Source: Brucella pseudogrignonensis
GTDB lineage: Bacteria; Pseudomonadota; Alphaproteobacteria; Rhizobiales; Rhizobiaceae
Assembly (NCBI RefSeq): GCF_002252525.1
Contig: NZ_NNRM01000036.1
Location: forward strand, 1-64,000
Reading direction: 5' to 3'
Length of the DNA: 64,000 nucleotides
Part shown: positions 44,522 through 54,175 of the stretch, piece by piece
Numbering within the stretch: the first letter of the stretch is position 1
Layout of the letters: every line of letters begins with the position of its first letter
Notes under the pieces: generated by a model
Database searches by the model: none
Seen by the model: only the letters and a program-made list of their open reading frames with translations
Told to the model about the DNA's origin: nothing
Program-made: the position numbers and the translations under genes

Positions 44522-45823
44522 ATGACCATCCAGACGCCGGGCATATCGCGGAGTACAAGCATGGCCCAACAACAAGTCGGTTGCCGCTTGTGCGGAACGC
44601 TTCTCAGGCACAGTTTTGTTGACCTGGGAATGTCCCCCCCATGCGAGAGCTTCATCACGGCCGAACAATGTGATCAAATGGAGCCCTATTATCCGCTCTA
44701 TGCACTGGTCTGTGACCATTGTTATCTGGTGCAGCTGAAGGAATATTTCAGCCCTGCCGATATTTTTACCGAATATGCCTATTTTTCATCCTTTGCCACA
44801 AGCTGGGTCACTCATGCCAGAACCTATTGTGAGGAAATCACCGAAAAGCTCGATCTCAATGGGGATAGTTTCGTCGTCGAGATTGCCAGCAATGATGGCT
44901 ATCTTCTGCAACACTTCATCCCGAAGGCCATCCCGATCCTCGGCATTGAACCTGCGGCAAATGTCGCGGAAGCGGCACGGGCAAAAGGAGTTCCCACATT
45001 GGTCGAATTCTTTGGCACGCGCCTTGCCGCGCAGATGAGTGCCGATGGAAAAAAAGCTGACCTGATCATCGGCAACAATGTTCTCGCCCAGGTTCCCGAC
45101 CTCAATGACTTTGTGCGCGGGATGCAATTGCTGCTCAAGCCGGAAGGGGTCATCACCCTTGAGTTTCCGCATCTCGCCAATCTGATTGAACACAATCAGT
45201 TCGATACGATCTATCACGAACACTTCTCCTATTTCTCCTTGCTGACCATCCGCTATATGGCACACCGACACCACCTCAAGGTGATCGATGTGGAGGAGCT
45301 GCCTACCCATGGTGGTTCCCTTCGGGTCTATCTCGCCCACAATTCCAGCAAGCGAAAGGCCGGCCCCCGCGTTGCGGCTTTGCTCAAAAAAGAACAGGCC
45401 TTTGGTCTCAACGACATTGCGACCTATGAACAATTTTCGGAGAAAACTCGTCGGACCAAACGCGACCTGCTGTCATTTCTGATCGCAGCAAAAAATGCGG
45501 GCAAGCGCATCTGCGGCTATGGAGCGCCGGGCAAGGGTAATACCCTGCTCAATTATTGCGGTATCGGGACCGACTTTCTCGATTTCACGGTCGATCGCAA
45601 TCCTTACAAGCACGGACGCTTTACGCCCGGAATGCATATTCCGATCTTTGACCCCTCGGTCATCGACAGTTTCAAACCCGATTATATTCTGATCCTGCCT
45701 TGGAACTTCAAGGAGGAAATCATCCGGCAGATGCAGCATGTAGTGGAATGGGGTGGCAAGTTCATCATACCGATTCCGCACGTGACCTTGATTGATCCTG
45801 CCTTGCTCACAGAGGAGCGCTAA
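44522..45823 (+). CDS. sugar C-methyltransferase, TylC3-like
   Basis: A 433-residue SAM-dependent methyltransferase with three parts. The N-terminal zinc-binding domain has CRLC (21-24) and CDHC (about 66-69). The central SAM domain has VVEIASNDGYLLQHF and YHEHFSYFSL. The C-terminal domain has ICGYGAPGKGNTLLNYCGI. This is the layout of the NDP-sugar C-3 methyltransferases such as TylC3, which methylate a 4-keto-deoxy sugar to make a branched-chain sugar. Start ATG 44522 follows GAGG; ATG 44561 is an alternative. It is followed 3 bp later by the cytidylyltransferase gene. Confidence 0.87.
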   Translation: MTIQTPGISRSTSMAQQQVGCRLCGTLLRHSFVDLGMSPPCESFITAEQCDQMEPYYPLYALVCDHCYLVQLKEYFSPADIFTEYAYFSSFATSWVTHARTYCEEITEKLDLNGDSFVVEIASNDGYLLQHFIPKAIPILGIEPAANVAEAARAKGVPTLVEFFGTRLAAQMSADGKKADLIIGNNVLAQVPDLNDFVRGMQLLLKPEGVITLEFPHLANLIEHNQFDTIYHEHFSYFSLLTIRYMAHRHHLKVIDVEELPTHGGSLRVYLAHNSSKRKAGPRVAALLKKEQAFGLNDIATYEQFSEKTRRTKRDLLSFLIAAKNAGKRICGYGAPGKGNTLLNYCGIGTDFLDFTVDRNPYKHGRFTPGMHIPIFDPSVIDSFKPDYILILPWNFKEEIIRQMQHVVEWGGKFIIPIPHVTLIDPALLTEER

Positions 45824-45826
45824 GTC

Positions 45827-46636
45827 ATGAAAGTGGTTCTTTTCTGCGGTGGTCTTGGTACCAGAATACGCGAATATTCCGAAAATGTGCCCAAGCCGAT
45901 GATCCCACTGGGACATCAACCCATCCTCCATCACGTCATGGAATATTATTCTGACTATGGACATAATGATTTCGTCCTCTGTCTGGGCTACAAGGCCAAT
46001 GTTGTCAAAGATTTCTTTCTCAACATCCGCCCCCAGACCTTCGCCGATTGCGTCGTCTCCGACGGCGGTCGCAATGTGCGCTTGCTCGAAGATGTCGACC
46101 GCGACTGGAGCGTCACGCTGCTCGATACGGGGATATGGCGCAATATTGGTGAACGATTGTGGAGTGCACGTGCCCATGTCCAGGGCGAGGATATGTTTCT
46201 TGCCAATTATAGTGATGGCTTGAGCGATGTCGATCTCGACGACATGAAACAGCGGTTCGAAAAAAGTGGGAAGCTTGCTTGCTTCCTGGCGGTTCGCCCG
46301 CCGCTCACCTATCACCTTGCCGATATTGCTGAAGATGGCGCGGTCCATGCGTTCCGGACCTCCAATACCTCGGATATCTGGATCAATGGCGGCTATTTCC
46401 TGTTTCGCAAGGAAATATTCGACTATATGCGCGAGGGCGAGGAACTGGTACTCGAACCGTTCACACGCCTGATCGCCGACAATCAGCTGATGGCCTACAA
46501 GTATGAGGGCTTCTGGCGGTCGATGGACACATTGCGTGACTGGCAGACACTGGAGGACATGGTCGAAAAGGGCGATATGCCCTGGAAAAAGCATCGGACA
46601 CAGATGCAGGCCGCAAATATCGCGATTGCGTTATGA
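45827..46636 (+). CDS. sugar-1-phosphate cytidylyltransferase-like, RfbF family
   Basis: A 269-residue nucleotidyltransferase. VVLFCGGLGTRIREYSENVPKPMIPLG is split here into the nucleotide-binding GGLGTRI near residue 8 and the sugar-phosphate site KPMIPLG near residue 23; ANYSDGLSDVD holds the metal-binding Asp. The pattern best matches glucose-1-phosphate cytidylyltransferase. It would make an NDP-sugar (CDP expected) for the module. No CDP-glucose 4,6-dehydratase is recognised nearby; the SDR at 41284 may fill that role. Overlaps the PIG-L gene by 4 bp. Confidence 0.85.
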   Translation: MKVVLFCGGLGTRIREYSENVPKPMIPLGHQPILHHVMEYYSDYGHNDFVLCLGYKANVVKDFFLNIRPQTFADCVVSDGGRNVRLLEDVDRDWSVTLLDTGIWRNIGERLWSARAHVQGEDMFLANYSDGLSDVDLDDMKQRFEKSGKLACFLAVRPPLTYHLADIAEDGAVHAFRTSNTSDIWINGGYFLFRKEIFDYMREGEELVLEPFTRLIADNQLMAYKYEGFWRSMDTLRDWQTLEDMVEKGDMPWKKHRTQMQAANIAIAL

Positions 46637-47289
46637 TCGATCTCTTGCGTCTTTCGGAGCGAAAAATACCGCTGAAGCTTCTCTGTTTGGGCGCACATTC
46701 AGACGATATTGAAATCGGCTGTGGCGGCACTGTCCTGAGCCTGATTGCAACCGGAGTGCCGCTGGATATTGAATGGTGTGTTTTGTCGGGTAATGAAGTT
46801 AGACAGGCAGAAGCACTGGCTGCTGCGCGTGGCTTTACCAGTGGAGCACATCGCTGTTTTATTCAGCAGGCTCATTTTGAGGACAGCTATTTCCCAGCTC
46901 ACGCCCGGCAGATCAAAGCCTGGCTGATGGCCCTGCGCGACCGCTTCACACCGGACCTCATCTTCACGCATGGCGGCGGGGATGCCCATCAGGATCATCG
47001 GACCGTTCAGGAACTGACCTGGAACGTGTTTCGCGATCAGCTTGTGCTGGAATATGAAATTCCCAAGTGGGATGGAGACCTCGGACAACCCAACAGCTAT
47101 GTCGCGCTGAGCGCAGATATCCTCGATAAGAAAATCAAACTGCTCATGCAGCATTTCAGCTCTCAGCGTTCCAAGGACTGGTTTGACCCTGAGACATTTC
47201 GCGCGATTGCCCGTCTTCGCGGCATGGAATGCCGCGCCCCCGATCGCTTCGCGGAGGGCTTTCATACGCGCAAACTGCGACTTCTCTAA
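46633..47289 (+). CDS. PIG-L family deacetylase
   Basis: A 218-residue zinc-dependent deacetylase of the PIG-L/LmbE family. CLGAHSDDIEIGCGGTV carries the AHxDDE-like zinc motif (AHSDD), and the second His comes from GGDAHQDHRTV. Members remove acetyl groups from N-acetylated sugars. In this module it would act after N-acetylation of an amino sugar, consistent with the aminotransferase at 38498. It ends the module and is convergent with the oxidase gene. Confidence 0.9.
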   Translation: MIDLLRLSERKIPLKLLCLGAHSDDIEIGCGGTVLSLIATGVPLDIEWCVLSGNEVRQAEALAAARGFTSGAHRCFIQQAHFEDSYFPAHARQIKAWLMALRDRFTPDLIFTHGGGDAHQDHRTVQELTWNVFRDQLVLEYEIPKWDGDLGQPNSYVALSADILDKKIKLLMQHFSSQRSKDWFDPETFRAIARLRGMECRAPDRFAEGFHTRKLRLL

Positions 47290-47336
47290 CGCATCATGGC
47301 TGCAATTCTCAGCTTCCGATATTCGCAGCGGTACAA

Positions 47337-48548
47337 TCAGTGATGTATCGGGTCGGACTTTGTGCGCCTGAAGATCAGTTCACCAATCGGGATGGCGGAG
47401 GTGGCTGCGGGTGAGGGGGCATTGCAGACATGCAAGCTTCGCGGCGTTTGCAAAAGCTTGAAATCATGGATGAGGCTACCGGTGCTGGAAACAGCCTGCG
47501 CCCGGATGCCGGCTCGATAGGGAAGCAGATCATCCAGCTCGAGCGATGGACAGTATTTTCTGCATTTTTCAAGATAGCTTGATTTGAACAGACTGTCCCT
47601 GATTTCCTCTGCACCAGAAGCAAGATGCTGCCGCATCACCTTCCAGAAGCCCGAAAATCCAATATAGGTGGCAATATCCCGCATGCTGGTGGAAAATTTG
47701 CCATAGCCTTCACGGGAAAGTCCCAAGACCGCATTCGGTCCCACCGTCAAACTGCCATCAATCATCGGCGTCAGATGGATTCCGAGAAATGGCATTGCGG
47801 GATCAGGCACCGGATAGATCATGCGCTCGACAAGCCTGTTCAGTTGCGGACGCAACGCATAATATTCGCCGCGAAACGGTATGATCTGAAAATCCACACT
47901 CAAGCCCGACTGCCGTGCCAGCCGGTCGGCCTGCAGTCCGGCGCAGGCGATCGCATAGCGGCTTTCCAGAATGCCCTGATCGGTATGAATGCGAACACAA
48001 TCAGCGCGCTCCTCAAGCGATGTGACACGCATGCCCAGCTTGATCGTGCCACCGCCTTGCTCGATCAAAGCGCCCATCGTTGTCGAGATCGCCTGATAAT
48101 CGACAATACCACTTTGCTCAACAAACAGTGCCTTGAGGCCGCTGATCGAGGGTTCCATTTCCTTCAGCTGATCCCGCTCAACCATTCGACATTGAATGGC
48201 ATTCGCTGCCGCGTTTTCCTGTAGCGCTTGCAGGCGTTGCAATTCAAGCGGACTGGTCGCCACCACCAGTTTGCCGGGCGTGCGGTAAACAATTCCGTAC
48301 TGATCACAAAACGCCTTGGTGGCTCGCTCCCCGGCGCGGCAGAGTTCCGCCTTCAGGCTTCCAGGCTGGTAATAAATGCCCGCGTGAATGACGCCGCTAT
48401 TATGACCGGTCTGATGTCCGGCAAGACGCTCTTCCTTCTCGAGCAGCAGAACACGGGCGTCCGGCTCACCGCGGGATATCGCCCAGGCTGTTACCAGCCC
48501 GACGATCCCGCCTCCCACAATGCAGTAGTCGAACATGATCGCGCTCAA
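47337..48548 (-). CDS. lhgO: L-2-hydroxyglutarate oxidase-like FAD enzyme
   Basis: A 403-residue FAD-dependent oxidoreductase of the DAO family. The N-terminus has the dinucleotide fold (VGGGIVGLVTAWA) followed by LLLEKEERLAGHQTGHNSGVIHAGIYY, a signature of LhgO/L2HGDH. It would oxidise L-2-hydroxyglutarate to 2-oxoglutarate at the membrane. The stop is close to the convergent PIG-L gene. It marks the right border of the polysaccharide island. Confidence 0.9.
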   Translation of the reverse strand: MSAIMFDYCIVGGGIVGLVTAWAISRGEPDARVLLLEKEERLAGHQTGHNSGVIHAGIYYQPGSLKAELCRAGERATKAFCDQYGIVYRTPGKLVVATSPLELQRLQALQENAAANAIQCRMVERDQLKEMEPSISGLKALFVEQSGIVDYQAISTTMGALIEQGGGTIKLGMRVTSLEERADCVRIHTDQGILESRYAIACAGLQADRLARQSGLSVDFQIIPFRGEYYALRPQLNRLVERMIYPVPDPAMPFLGIHLTPMIDGSLTVGPNAVLGLSREGYGKFSTSMRDIATYIGFSGFWKVMRQHLASGAEEIRDSLFKSSYLEKCRKYCPSLELDDLLPYRAGIRAQAVSSTGSLIHDFKLLQTPRSLHVCNAPSPAATSAIPIGELIFRRTKSDPIHH

Positions 48549-48964
48549 TGAGTTATTATTCTAGCTAATAGTAGTTGCATGGGCGATTTTCGGGGTCAAT
48601 CAGCCTTTGGGAGACAGCGATGCGCCTTTGGTTGATAAGGATCGCCTGGCACAAAACAACAGTGCCACTCCGGTGATCGACGCTGTTTGAATTCGGTCAC
48701 TTCGAAATGCTGTGCGAGATGGGTCTGTCGGTATCATGAACCGTTCCGCTGCAGAAATTAAGTTGCCGCTCAATACATTCAAATCCGAATGCCGAAGCTG
48801 ATTTCACAAGGCTGAGGATGTCTTGATCGCCGGGAATGCAATGCGGTGCCGTCCGCCACACAAATTGCGGCTTGCTTTCGTCGTCGGGACCGGTGCAGGA
48901 AAGAGATGGCCATTGGCCACACCCGACCATCATCAATATCTGTATCGATCAGGAGGGGCGCGCC
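48549..48964. promoter_or_regulatory. gap between the oxidase and LysR genes
   Basis: About 415 bp containing the divergent promoters of lhgO and the LysR gene. Several frames cross it without a ribosome binding site or a recognised domain. A minus-strand frame near 48697-48936 reads slightly protein-like but lacks support. Confidence 0.4.
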
Positions 48965-49873
48965 TTGGTCGCCAACAAGAACCAGCTTTCGGATCTCGCT
49001 GTCTTCCTGATGATCGTTCGCCACCGCAGCTTTCGCAAGGCGGCAGATCAGCTTGATGTCTCGGTCTCCGCGCTCAGTCACCGCATGAAGGCGCTGGAAA
49101 GCCATCTTGGAATACGTCTCCTCAACCGCACCAGCCGCAGTGTGGCACCCACCGCGGCTGGTGCGGTGCTGGCTGAAAAAGTCGCTGCAGGACTCGATAT
49201 CATCAATAGCGGCCTCGAAGAGTTACAGGGGCAGTTCAGCGGCATCGCCGCAAGTGTGCGCATCAATGTGCTCAAGGATGCCGTGCCGCTGTTGCTGCAG
49301 TCGGTCCTTCCGGTATTCTGCGAGCGCTACCCTAATATTGAATTGGAAATCGCCGCAGAGGATAACTTTCTGGACGTCACGGCCGAGGGCTTTGATGCCG
49401 GGCTGAGATATGCCGGATCCATCCCGGAAGACATGATCGCAGTGCCTGTCAGCACGACGCTCAACTGGGTGGCTGTGGCATCGCCCGGCTATCTTGCCCG
49501 CGCCGGCCATCCCGAACACCCGGGTGATCTCATGAATCACGCCTGCATCCGCATCAGAACCGGGCGCGGGCAGATTTACCATTGGGAGTTTGATCGTGGC
49601 GACGCCCATCTCAAGATCGATGTACCTGGCTCACTGATATCCGGATCCACCGATATTTCCATCGCAGCAGCGCTGTCAGGTGCCGGCATTGCCTATTGCC
49701 TTGAAAAACTCGCCGAACCCTATGTGGCGGCAGGGCGCTTGAAGATCCTGATGCCGGAATGGGCCTCTCCCGGACCACCGCTGAGCTTCTATTATTCAAG
49801 TCGTCGCCAATTGCCCTATGGATTGCAGATGCTGATCAAGACCATACGGGAACTGCAACCGCTTCATCGTTGA
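48965..49873 (+). CDS. LysR family transcriptional regulator
   Basis: A 302-residue LysR-type regulator with the N-terminal helix-turn-helix (SFRKAADQLDVSVSALSHRMKALESHLG) and a substrate-binding domain. It likely starts at TTG 48965, six bases after AGGAGGGG; the frame is open further upstream but gives 43 unlikely residues. It precedes the aldo/keto reductase gene by 109 bp on the same strand and may control it. Confidence 0.88.
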   Translation: MVANKNQLSDLAVFLMIVRHRSFRKAADQLDVSVSALSHRMKALESHLGIRLLNRTSRSVAPTAAGAVLAEKVAAGLDIINSGLEELQGQFSGIAASVRINVLKDAVPLLLQSVLPVFCERYPNIELEIAAEDNFLDVTAEGFDAGLRYAGSIPEDMIAVPVSTTLNWVAVASPGYLARAGHPEHPGDLMNHACIRIRTGRGQIYHWEFDRGDAHLKIDVPGSLISGSTDISIAAALSGAGIAYCLEKLAEPYVAAGRLKILMPEWASPGPPLSFYYSSRRQLPYGLQMLIKTIRELQPLHR

Positions 49874-49982
49874 GGAGAACTAAACGATCCATTGAATTTG
49901 CGGTGATTGATTCAACCATTCGAGGCGGGTATTGCTTGAAGGTGACAGGGCAGCCAGCCCGCAGGAATGAAACGGAGAGCAC

Positions 49983-51008
49983 ATGTATATCCCTGATGCG
50001 CAGCGCTATGAAGCTGTCGACTATCGCGCAACCGGACGCTGGGGTTTGAAACTGCCACCGATCTCGCTGGGTCTCTGGCAGAATTTCGGTGGCGCAGATG
50101 TGTTTGAAACCGGCCGCGCGATTATCCGGCGGGCATTTGATCGCGGCGTCACTCATTTCGATCTCGCCAATAATTACGGTCCCCCCTTTGGCTCGGCCGA
50201 AGAGAATTTCGGCACCGTGCTCAAGAAAGATTTTCGCGACCATCGTGATGAGCTGGTGATTTCGACAAAGGCCGGCTGGGATATGTGGTCCGGTCCCTAT
50301 GGTCGCGGCGGCTCGCGCAAGCACGTGCTGGCATCGCTTGATCAGAGCCTTGCGCGCATGGGGTTGGATTACGTCGATATTTTCTACTCGCACCGTCCGA
50401 CCAATGATGTCCCGCTCGAGGAAACCGTGAGTGCTCTGGTGCAGATGGTTCGCCAGGGCAAGGCACTTTATATCGGTGTTTCCTCCTATAATCCTCAGCG
50501 CACACGCGAAATCGAAGCATTGTTACGCGCAGAAGGCGTGCCGCTGCTGATCCATCAGCCGTCCTACTCGATGCTCAACCGCTGGGTGGAAGGTGAACTC
50601 CTCGCAACACTCGATGATCTGGGAACCGGTTGCATTGCGTTCTCGCCCTTGGCACAGGGTCTCCTGACATCAAAATATCTTGGCGGTGTCCCCACCGATG
50701 CACGCGTATCAAAGGGCGGGTCGTTTAACGAACGACTGCTGAGCGAAGACAATCTTGCGCGGGTGCGAGAACTCAACAAGATCGCGCAAAGCAGAGGCCA
50801 ATCTCTGGCACAGATGGCGATTGCCTGGGTGCTACGGGACCCGCGTGTAACCTCCGCTCTCATCGGAGCGCGCACGGTCGCGCAGCTTGATGACTCGCTC
50901 GATGCGCTCAACCACCTGGCATTCTCTGACGAAGAACTCAAGGAGATCGACCGTCATGCCGGTGAAGGAAGCATCGACCTGTGGCGTGATGTGATGCAGC
51001 AGAACTAA
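49983..51008 (+). CDS. aldo/keto reductase (YghZ/MgrA-like)
   Basis: A 341-residue NADPH-dependent reductase. The catalytic tetrad is visible: Asp and Tyr in FDLANNYG, Lys in STKAGWDMW and His in YSHRPTND. The length and the FGSAEENFG stretch resemble the L-glyceraldehyde-3-phosphate reductase (YghZ) subgroup, which clears methylglyoxal-type aldehydes. Substrate not certain. A bidirectional terminator follows. Confidence 0.9.
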   Translation: MYIPDAQRYEAVDYRATGRWGLKLPPISLGLWQNFGGADVFETGRAIIRRAFDRGVTHFDLANNYGPPFGSAEENFGTVLKKDFRDHRDELVISTKAGWDMWSGPYGRGGSRKHVLASLDQSLARMGLDYVDIFYSHRPTNDVPLEETVSALVQMVRQGKALYIGVSSYNPQRTREIEALLRAEGVPLLIHQPSYSMLNRWVEGELLATLDDLGTGCIAFSPLAQGLLTSKYLGGVPTDARVSKGGSFNERLLSEDNLARVRELNKIAQSRGQSLAQMAIAWVLRDPRVTSALIGARTVAQLDDSLDALNHLAFSDEELKEIDRHAGEGSIDLWRDVMQQN

Positions 51009-51013
51009 GAAAA

Positions 51014-51046
51014 AAGCCCTCTTGTTGTTGGCATTCAAGAGGGCTT
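51014..51046. terminator. bidirectional terminator
   Basis: Perfect 11-bp arms AAGCCCTCTTG and CAAGAGGGCTT. A run of A precedes it and TTGTTT follows, so it works in both directions between the convergent reductase and cfa genes. Confidence 0.85.
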
Positions 51047-51053
51047 GTTTCAC

Positions 51054-52355
51054 TCAGGATCCGGAGCGCAGTTTCTCGCCGCTGCGAAAATCGTGGTAGA
51101 TATCCTCGCGTGTTTGCGGGACGGCTGAGATGCCGCGTTTCCGCTTGGAAGCCACAGTCTGATTAATCTGAACGGTACCCCGTTCAAAAGCCAGGGCGCA
51201 ACCCGCCAGATACAACACCCATAGGCGCGCCTTCGCATAGCCGACTTCAGCGACCGCCTGTTCGAAATTGGCGCTGAGCCGCTCACACCATAGTCGACAG
51301 GTGCGGCCATAATGTTCACGCAGATTTTCAGCATCGTGAACTTCGAAGCCGTGCCCTTCCAAATTCTCGATCGTCATGCCCAGATGATCCAGTTCCCCAC
51401 CGGGGAAAATATATTTCACCAATGCGAGATGCTCGGCACTCTTGCGATTGAAGGCTTTCTTATTCCGCTTCATGCGACGGGTGATGGCGTGGTGCATATA
51501 AAGACCACCCGGCCGCAATAACCTGTTCACGGCCGTAAAATAGGTGTCGTAGTTTTCAATGCCAACATGCTCGAACATGCCCACCGACGAAATCTTGTCG
51601 AACTGATCATTAAGTTCAGCATAGGACTTGACGTGGATGGTGATCCTGTCTTCAAGACCTGCGGCCCGAATGCGCTCGCGCGCCAATGCCGTCTGCGCTT
51701 CCGACAGAGAGACACCCGTTCCCACAACGCCATAGTTTTGCGCAGCATAGATAAGCAAAGCGCCCCAGCCGCAACCAATATCGAGCAGACGATCGCCGGG
51801 CTGAAGTCGCAGCTTGCGGCAGATGAGCTCGAGCTTGTCCTGTTGTGCCTGGTCAATGTCATTGGCCCAGTCGGTGAAGTAGCCACATGTGTAGACCATG
51901 CGCTCGTCAAGGAACAATTGGTAGAAGGCATTAGAGACGTCATAGTGATGGGTGATCGCCTCCTTGTTGGAGCCGCTGACAAAAGGTGCTTTACCAACCA
52001 CTGCCGACCGCGCGGCTGATTTTCCAGCAAAAACAAGCGCCGGCAGGTCCTTCAACAACTGCCATTTTGGCAATTCCTTGATGCGCTGCTTGAGTTTTCC
52101 GTCAATCTTCGCATTGGCCAGATCAAAAATAGTGCCACTCCTGACATCGACACGGCCCGAAACCCAGATGTCGATCAGGGAATCGTAATTTGGCTTGAGG
52201 AGAAGTTGTCGAACGATCGTCGGATCATTGATAACCAAGGCAGCCCCATCGAAATTGCCGATGCGCGTCCCGTCCCACAATTCAATATTGAACTGTGGAC
52301 GGATGGTCTCGATCACGGTTTTGATGATCCGCACCGACCTGGATTGAGCAACCAT
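51054..52355 (-). CDS. cfa: cyclopropane-fatty-acyl-phospholipid synthase
   Basis: A 433-residue SAM-dependent enzyme that methylenates unsaturated acyl chains of membrane phospholipids. The N-terminal domain (about 1-130) precedes ITHHYDVSNAFYQLFLDERM, VYTCGYF and the SAM-binding LLDIGCGWGALLIY; VGMFEHVGIENYDTYF is a further family stretch. Length is normal. Transcribed convergently to the reductase. Confidence 0.93.
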   Translation of the reverse strand: MVAQSRSVRIIKTVIETIRPQFNIELWDGTRIGNFDGAALVINDPTIVRQLLLKPNYDSLIDIWVSGRVDVRSGTIFDLANAKIDGKLKQRIKELPKWQLLKDLPALVFAGKSAARSAVVGKAPFVSGSNKEAITHHYDVSNAFYQLFLDERMVYTCGYFTDWANDIDQAQQDKLELICRKLRLQPGDRLLDIGCGWGALLIYAAQNYGVVGTGVSLSEAQTALARERIRAAGLEDRITIHVKSYAELNDQFDKISSVGMFEHVGIENYDTYFTAVNRLLRPGGLYMHHAITRRMKRNKKAFNRKSAEHLALVKYIFPGGELDHLGMTIENLEGHGFEVHDAENLREHYGRTCRLWCERLSANFEQAVAEVGYAKARLWVLYLAGCALAFERGTVQINQTVASKRKRGISAVPQTREDIYHDFRSGEKLRSGS

Positions 52356-52571
52356 TCATCGCCTCTTTCATCTTTTAAGCCAAAGGCTGTAAAATTAAAT
52401 CGATGCACAATGCTTAGAAGATTTTTTCACAACTTCAACGCGTTGATGGATTCTAACGATAAATAAGCGCCGCCGCGCCGTCATTCCCGGCTCAATTTTT
52501 CGCGAGGCTGCACGCCCGTAGCGTTCTCACACGGCTGATCTGCAATCATGCTGCTGTAAAATCGATCGTGC

Positions 52572-53468
52572 TTAAAGAAGTGCGCGCCCGGCTTCCGCGA
52601 CAATCGTTTTGGTCAACAGCGACAGTCGGTCTGCCGCGAGCCGGTTGATCTGCCAGTACAAAGGCGTATCCAGCGTTTGAGCGGGAAGAAGCTCCACGAG
52701 CCGTCCCGTCGCCAGATGATCCTTGACCAGATGAACAGGATTCATGCCCCAGCCCATTCCCATCAGGCATGCATCGACAAATCCGTGGCTGGAGGGGAGC
52801 CAGTGGAGAGGCCCCTGCACGTCTTCGCCCAAGGTTTGTTTGATCCAGCTCGATTGCAGACGGTCCTTCTGATTGAATGTCAACGAAGGGGCTGCGGCGA
52901 GCGCTTTGGCCGTCACGCCCGCAGGAAAATTACGCGCCACAAATTCTGGGCTGGCTGTTGCATGGTATCGCAGTTTACCAAGGGAAAGGCGCTTGCAGCC
53001 GGCTATCGGCTTTTCTGCGCTTGTAACGGCGCCAATAACCTGGCCGCGTGCGAGCCAATCTGCGGTAAACTCCTGATCATCTGTTGAAATCTTTAAAAGA
53101 TAATCCGATGTCTTTGTGAATGCGGCAGCGGCTGTGAGAAACCAGGTCGCCAGACTATCGGCATTGGCGGCGATGTGGAGCGTGACCTGCTGGCAGGCGT
53201 CGGTTTCACGGGCAAGGGAAGGCAGGTTTTTGAAAAGCTCGGTTTCAAGAATGCCGACATTTTCCATGTGTCTGCAAAGCCATTCGCCCTTTTCTGTTGC
53301 AACACAGGGGGTCGCCCGGATCACAAGCGTCGTTCCGACACGTTCTTCAAGCTGCCTGATGCGCTGGGAGACCGCCGACGGTGTGACATTCAACAGCTGA
53401 GCGGCGCGTTCGAAGCTGCCGCAGTGAACGATGGTTTGCAAAACCCGCAGCGCGGCATAGTCGATCAT
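52572..53468 (-). CDS. argP: LysR family regulator, ArgP-like
   Basis: A 298-residue LysR-type regulator resembling ArgP/LysG. The helix-turn-helix region reads SFERAAQLLNVTPSAVSQRIRQLEERVG. It is divergent from the lysE-like exporter with a 98-bp gap, the standard argP/argO-type layout. It likely activates the exporter when lysine or arginine is high. Confidence 0.9.
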   Translation of the reverse strand: MIDYAALRVLQTIVHCGSFERAAQLLNVTPSAVSQRIRQLEERVGTTLVIRATPCVATEKGEWLCRHMENVGILETELFKNLPSLARETDACQQVTLHIAANADSLATWFLTAAAAFTKTSDYLLKISTDDQEFTADWLARGQVIGAVTSAEKPIAGCKRLSLGKLRYHATASPEFVARNFPAGVTAKALAAAPSLTFNQKDRLQSSWIKQTLGEDVQGPLHWLPSSHGFVDACLMGMGWGMNPVHLVKDHLATGRLVELLPAQTLDTPLYWQINRLAADRLSLLTKTIVAEAGRALL

Positions 53469-53566
53469 GGGTTAGTTGCCCTTAACTTGCATTAGGATAT
53501 TTAATTAGGCTAAAGCAATTCCGGCGTCTATGGCATTCTCGATTTGTTTTCGAAAGAGATGCACCG

Positions 53567-54175
53567 ATGGATCCAGCAATCTACATCACGGGCCTGTCCG
53601 TTGGGCTCAGTCTGATTATCGCCATTGGAGCACAAAATGCCTTTGTGCTGCGCCAAGGCATTCGCCGGCAACATGTCTTCGCTGTCAGTCTTACCTGCGC
53701 GCTTTCCGATGCCGTGCTGATTGTCATCGGTGTCACCAGCTTCCAGAAAATCGTCACGCTTCTGCCCTTTGTGGATCCCGTCATGCGCTATGGCGGTGCG
53801 GCCTTTCTGATCTGGTATGGGCTCAAGAGTTTTTACGCGGCACTTCGTTCATCAGGCGCATTGGACGTTGAACAGGCGACGGCAACCAGTTTCACCAGAA
53901 CCATTGCCATGTGTCTGGCGCTGACCTGGCTCAATCCGCATGTCTATCTGGATACTGTTGTCTTGCTCGGAACAATTTCGACACGGTTCCCGGGGCAGCA
54001 GTTCGAATTTGCGGCCGGTGCTGTCACCGGCTCATTTCTGTTCTTTTTCACGCTCGGCTATGGAGCCGTCTGGCTGCGACCGATCTTTGCCCGCCCGCAT
54101 GCCTGGCGCATTCTTGAAGCAATCATCGGCTTCGTGATGTGGTTCATCGCCTTCAAACTGCTGCGCGGTCTTTGA
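53567..54175 (+). CDS. lysE: LysE/ArgO family amino-acid exporter
   Basis: A 202-residue inner-membrane exporter with about six helices. The signature LIIAIGAQNAFVLRQGIRR and LNPHVYLDTVVLLGT match the LysE/ArgO group that exports lysine or arginine. The divergent ArgP-like gene supports this. Confidence 0.92.
   Translation: MDPAIYITGLSVGLSLIIAIGAQNAFVLRQGIRRQHVFAVSLTCALSDAVLIVIGVTSFQKIVTLLPFVDPVMRYGGAAFLIWYGLKSFYAALRSSGALDVEQATATSFTRTIAMCLALTWLNPHVYLDTVVLLGTISTRFPGQQFEFAAGAVTGSFLFFFTLGYGAVWLRPIFARPHAWRILEAIIGFVMWFIAFKLLRGL

Noticed and set aside
45473-46594. A 373-codon minus-strand frame opposite the methyltransferase and cytidylyltransferase genes
   Set aside because: It spans two genes whose motifs are clear on the plus strand; its own sequence shows no family.
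48697-48936. A 79-codon minus-strand frame before the LysR gene
   Set aside because: Partly protein-like but without a ribosome binding site or recognised family; kept only as a note in the gap entry.
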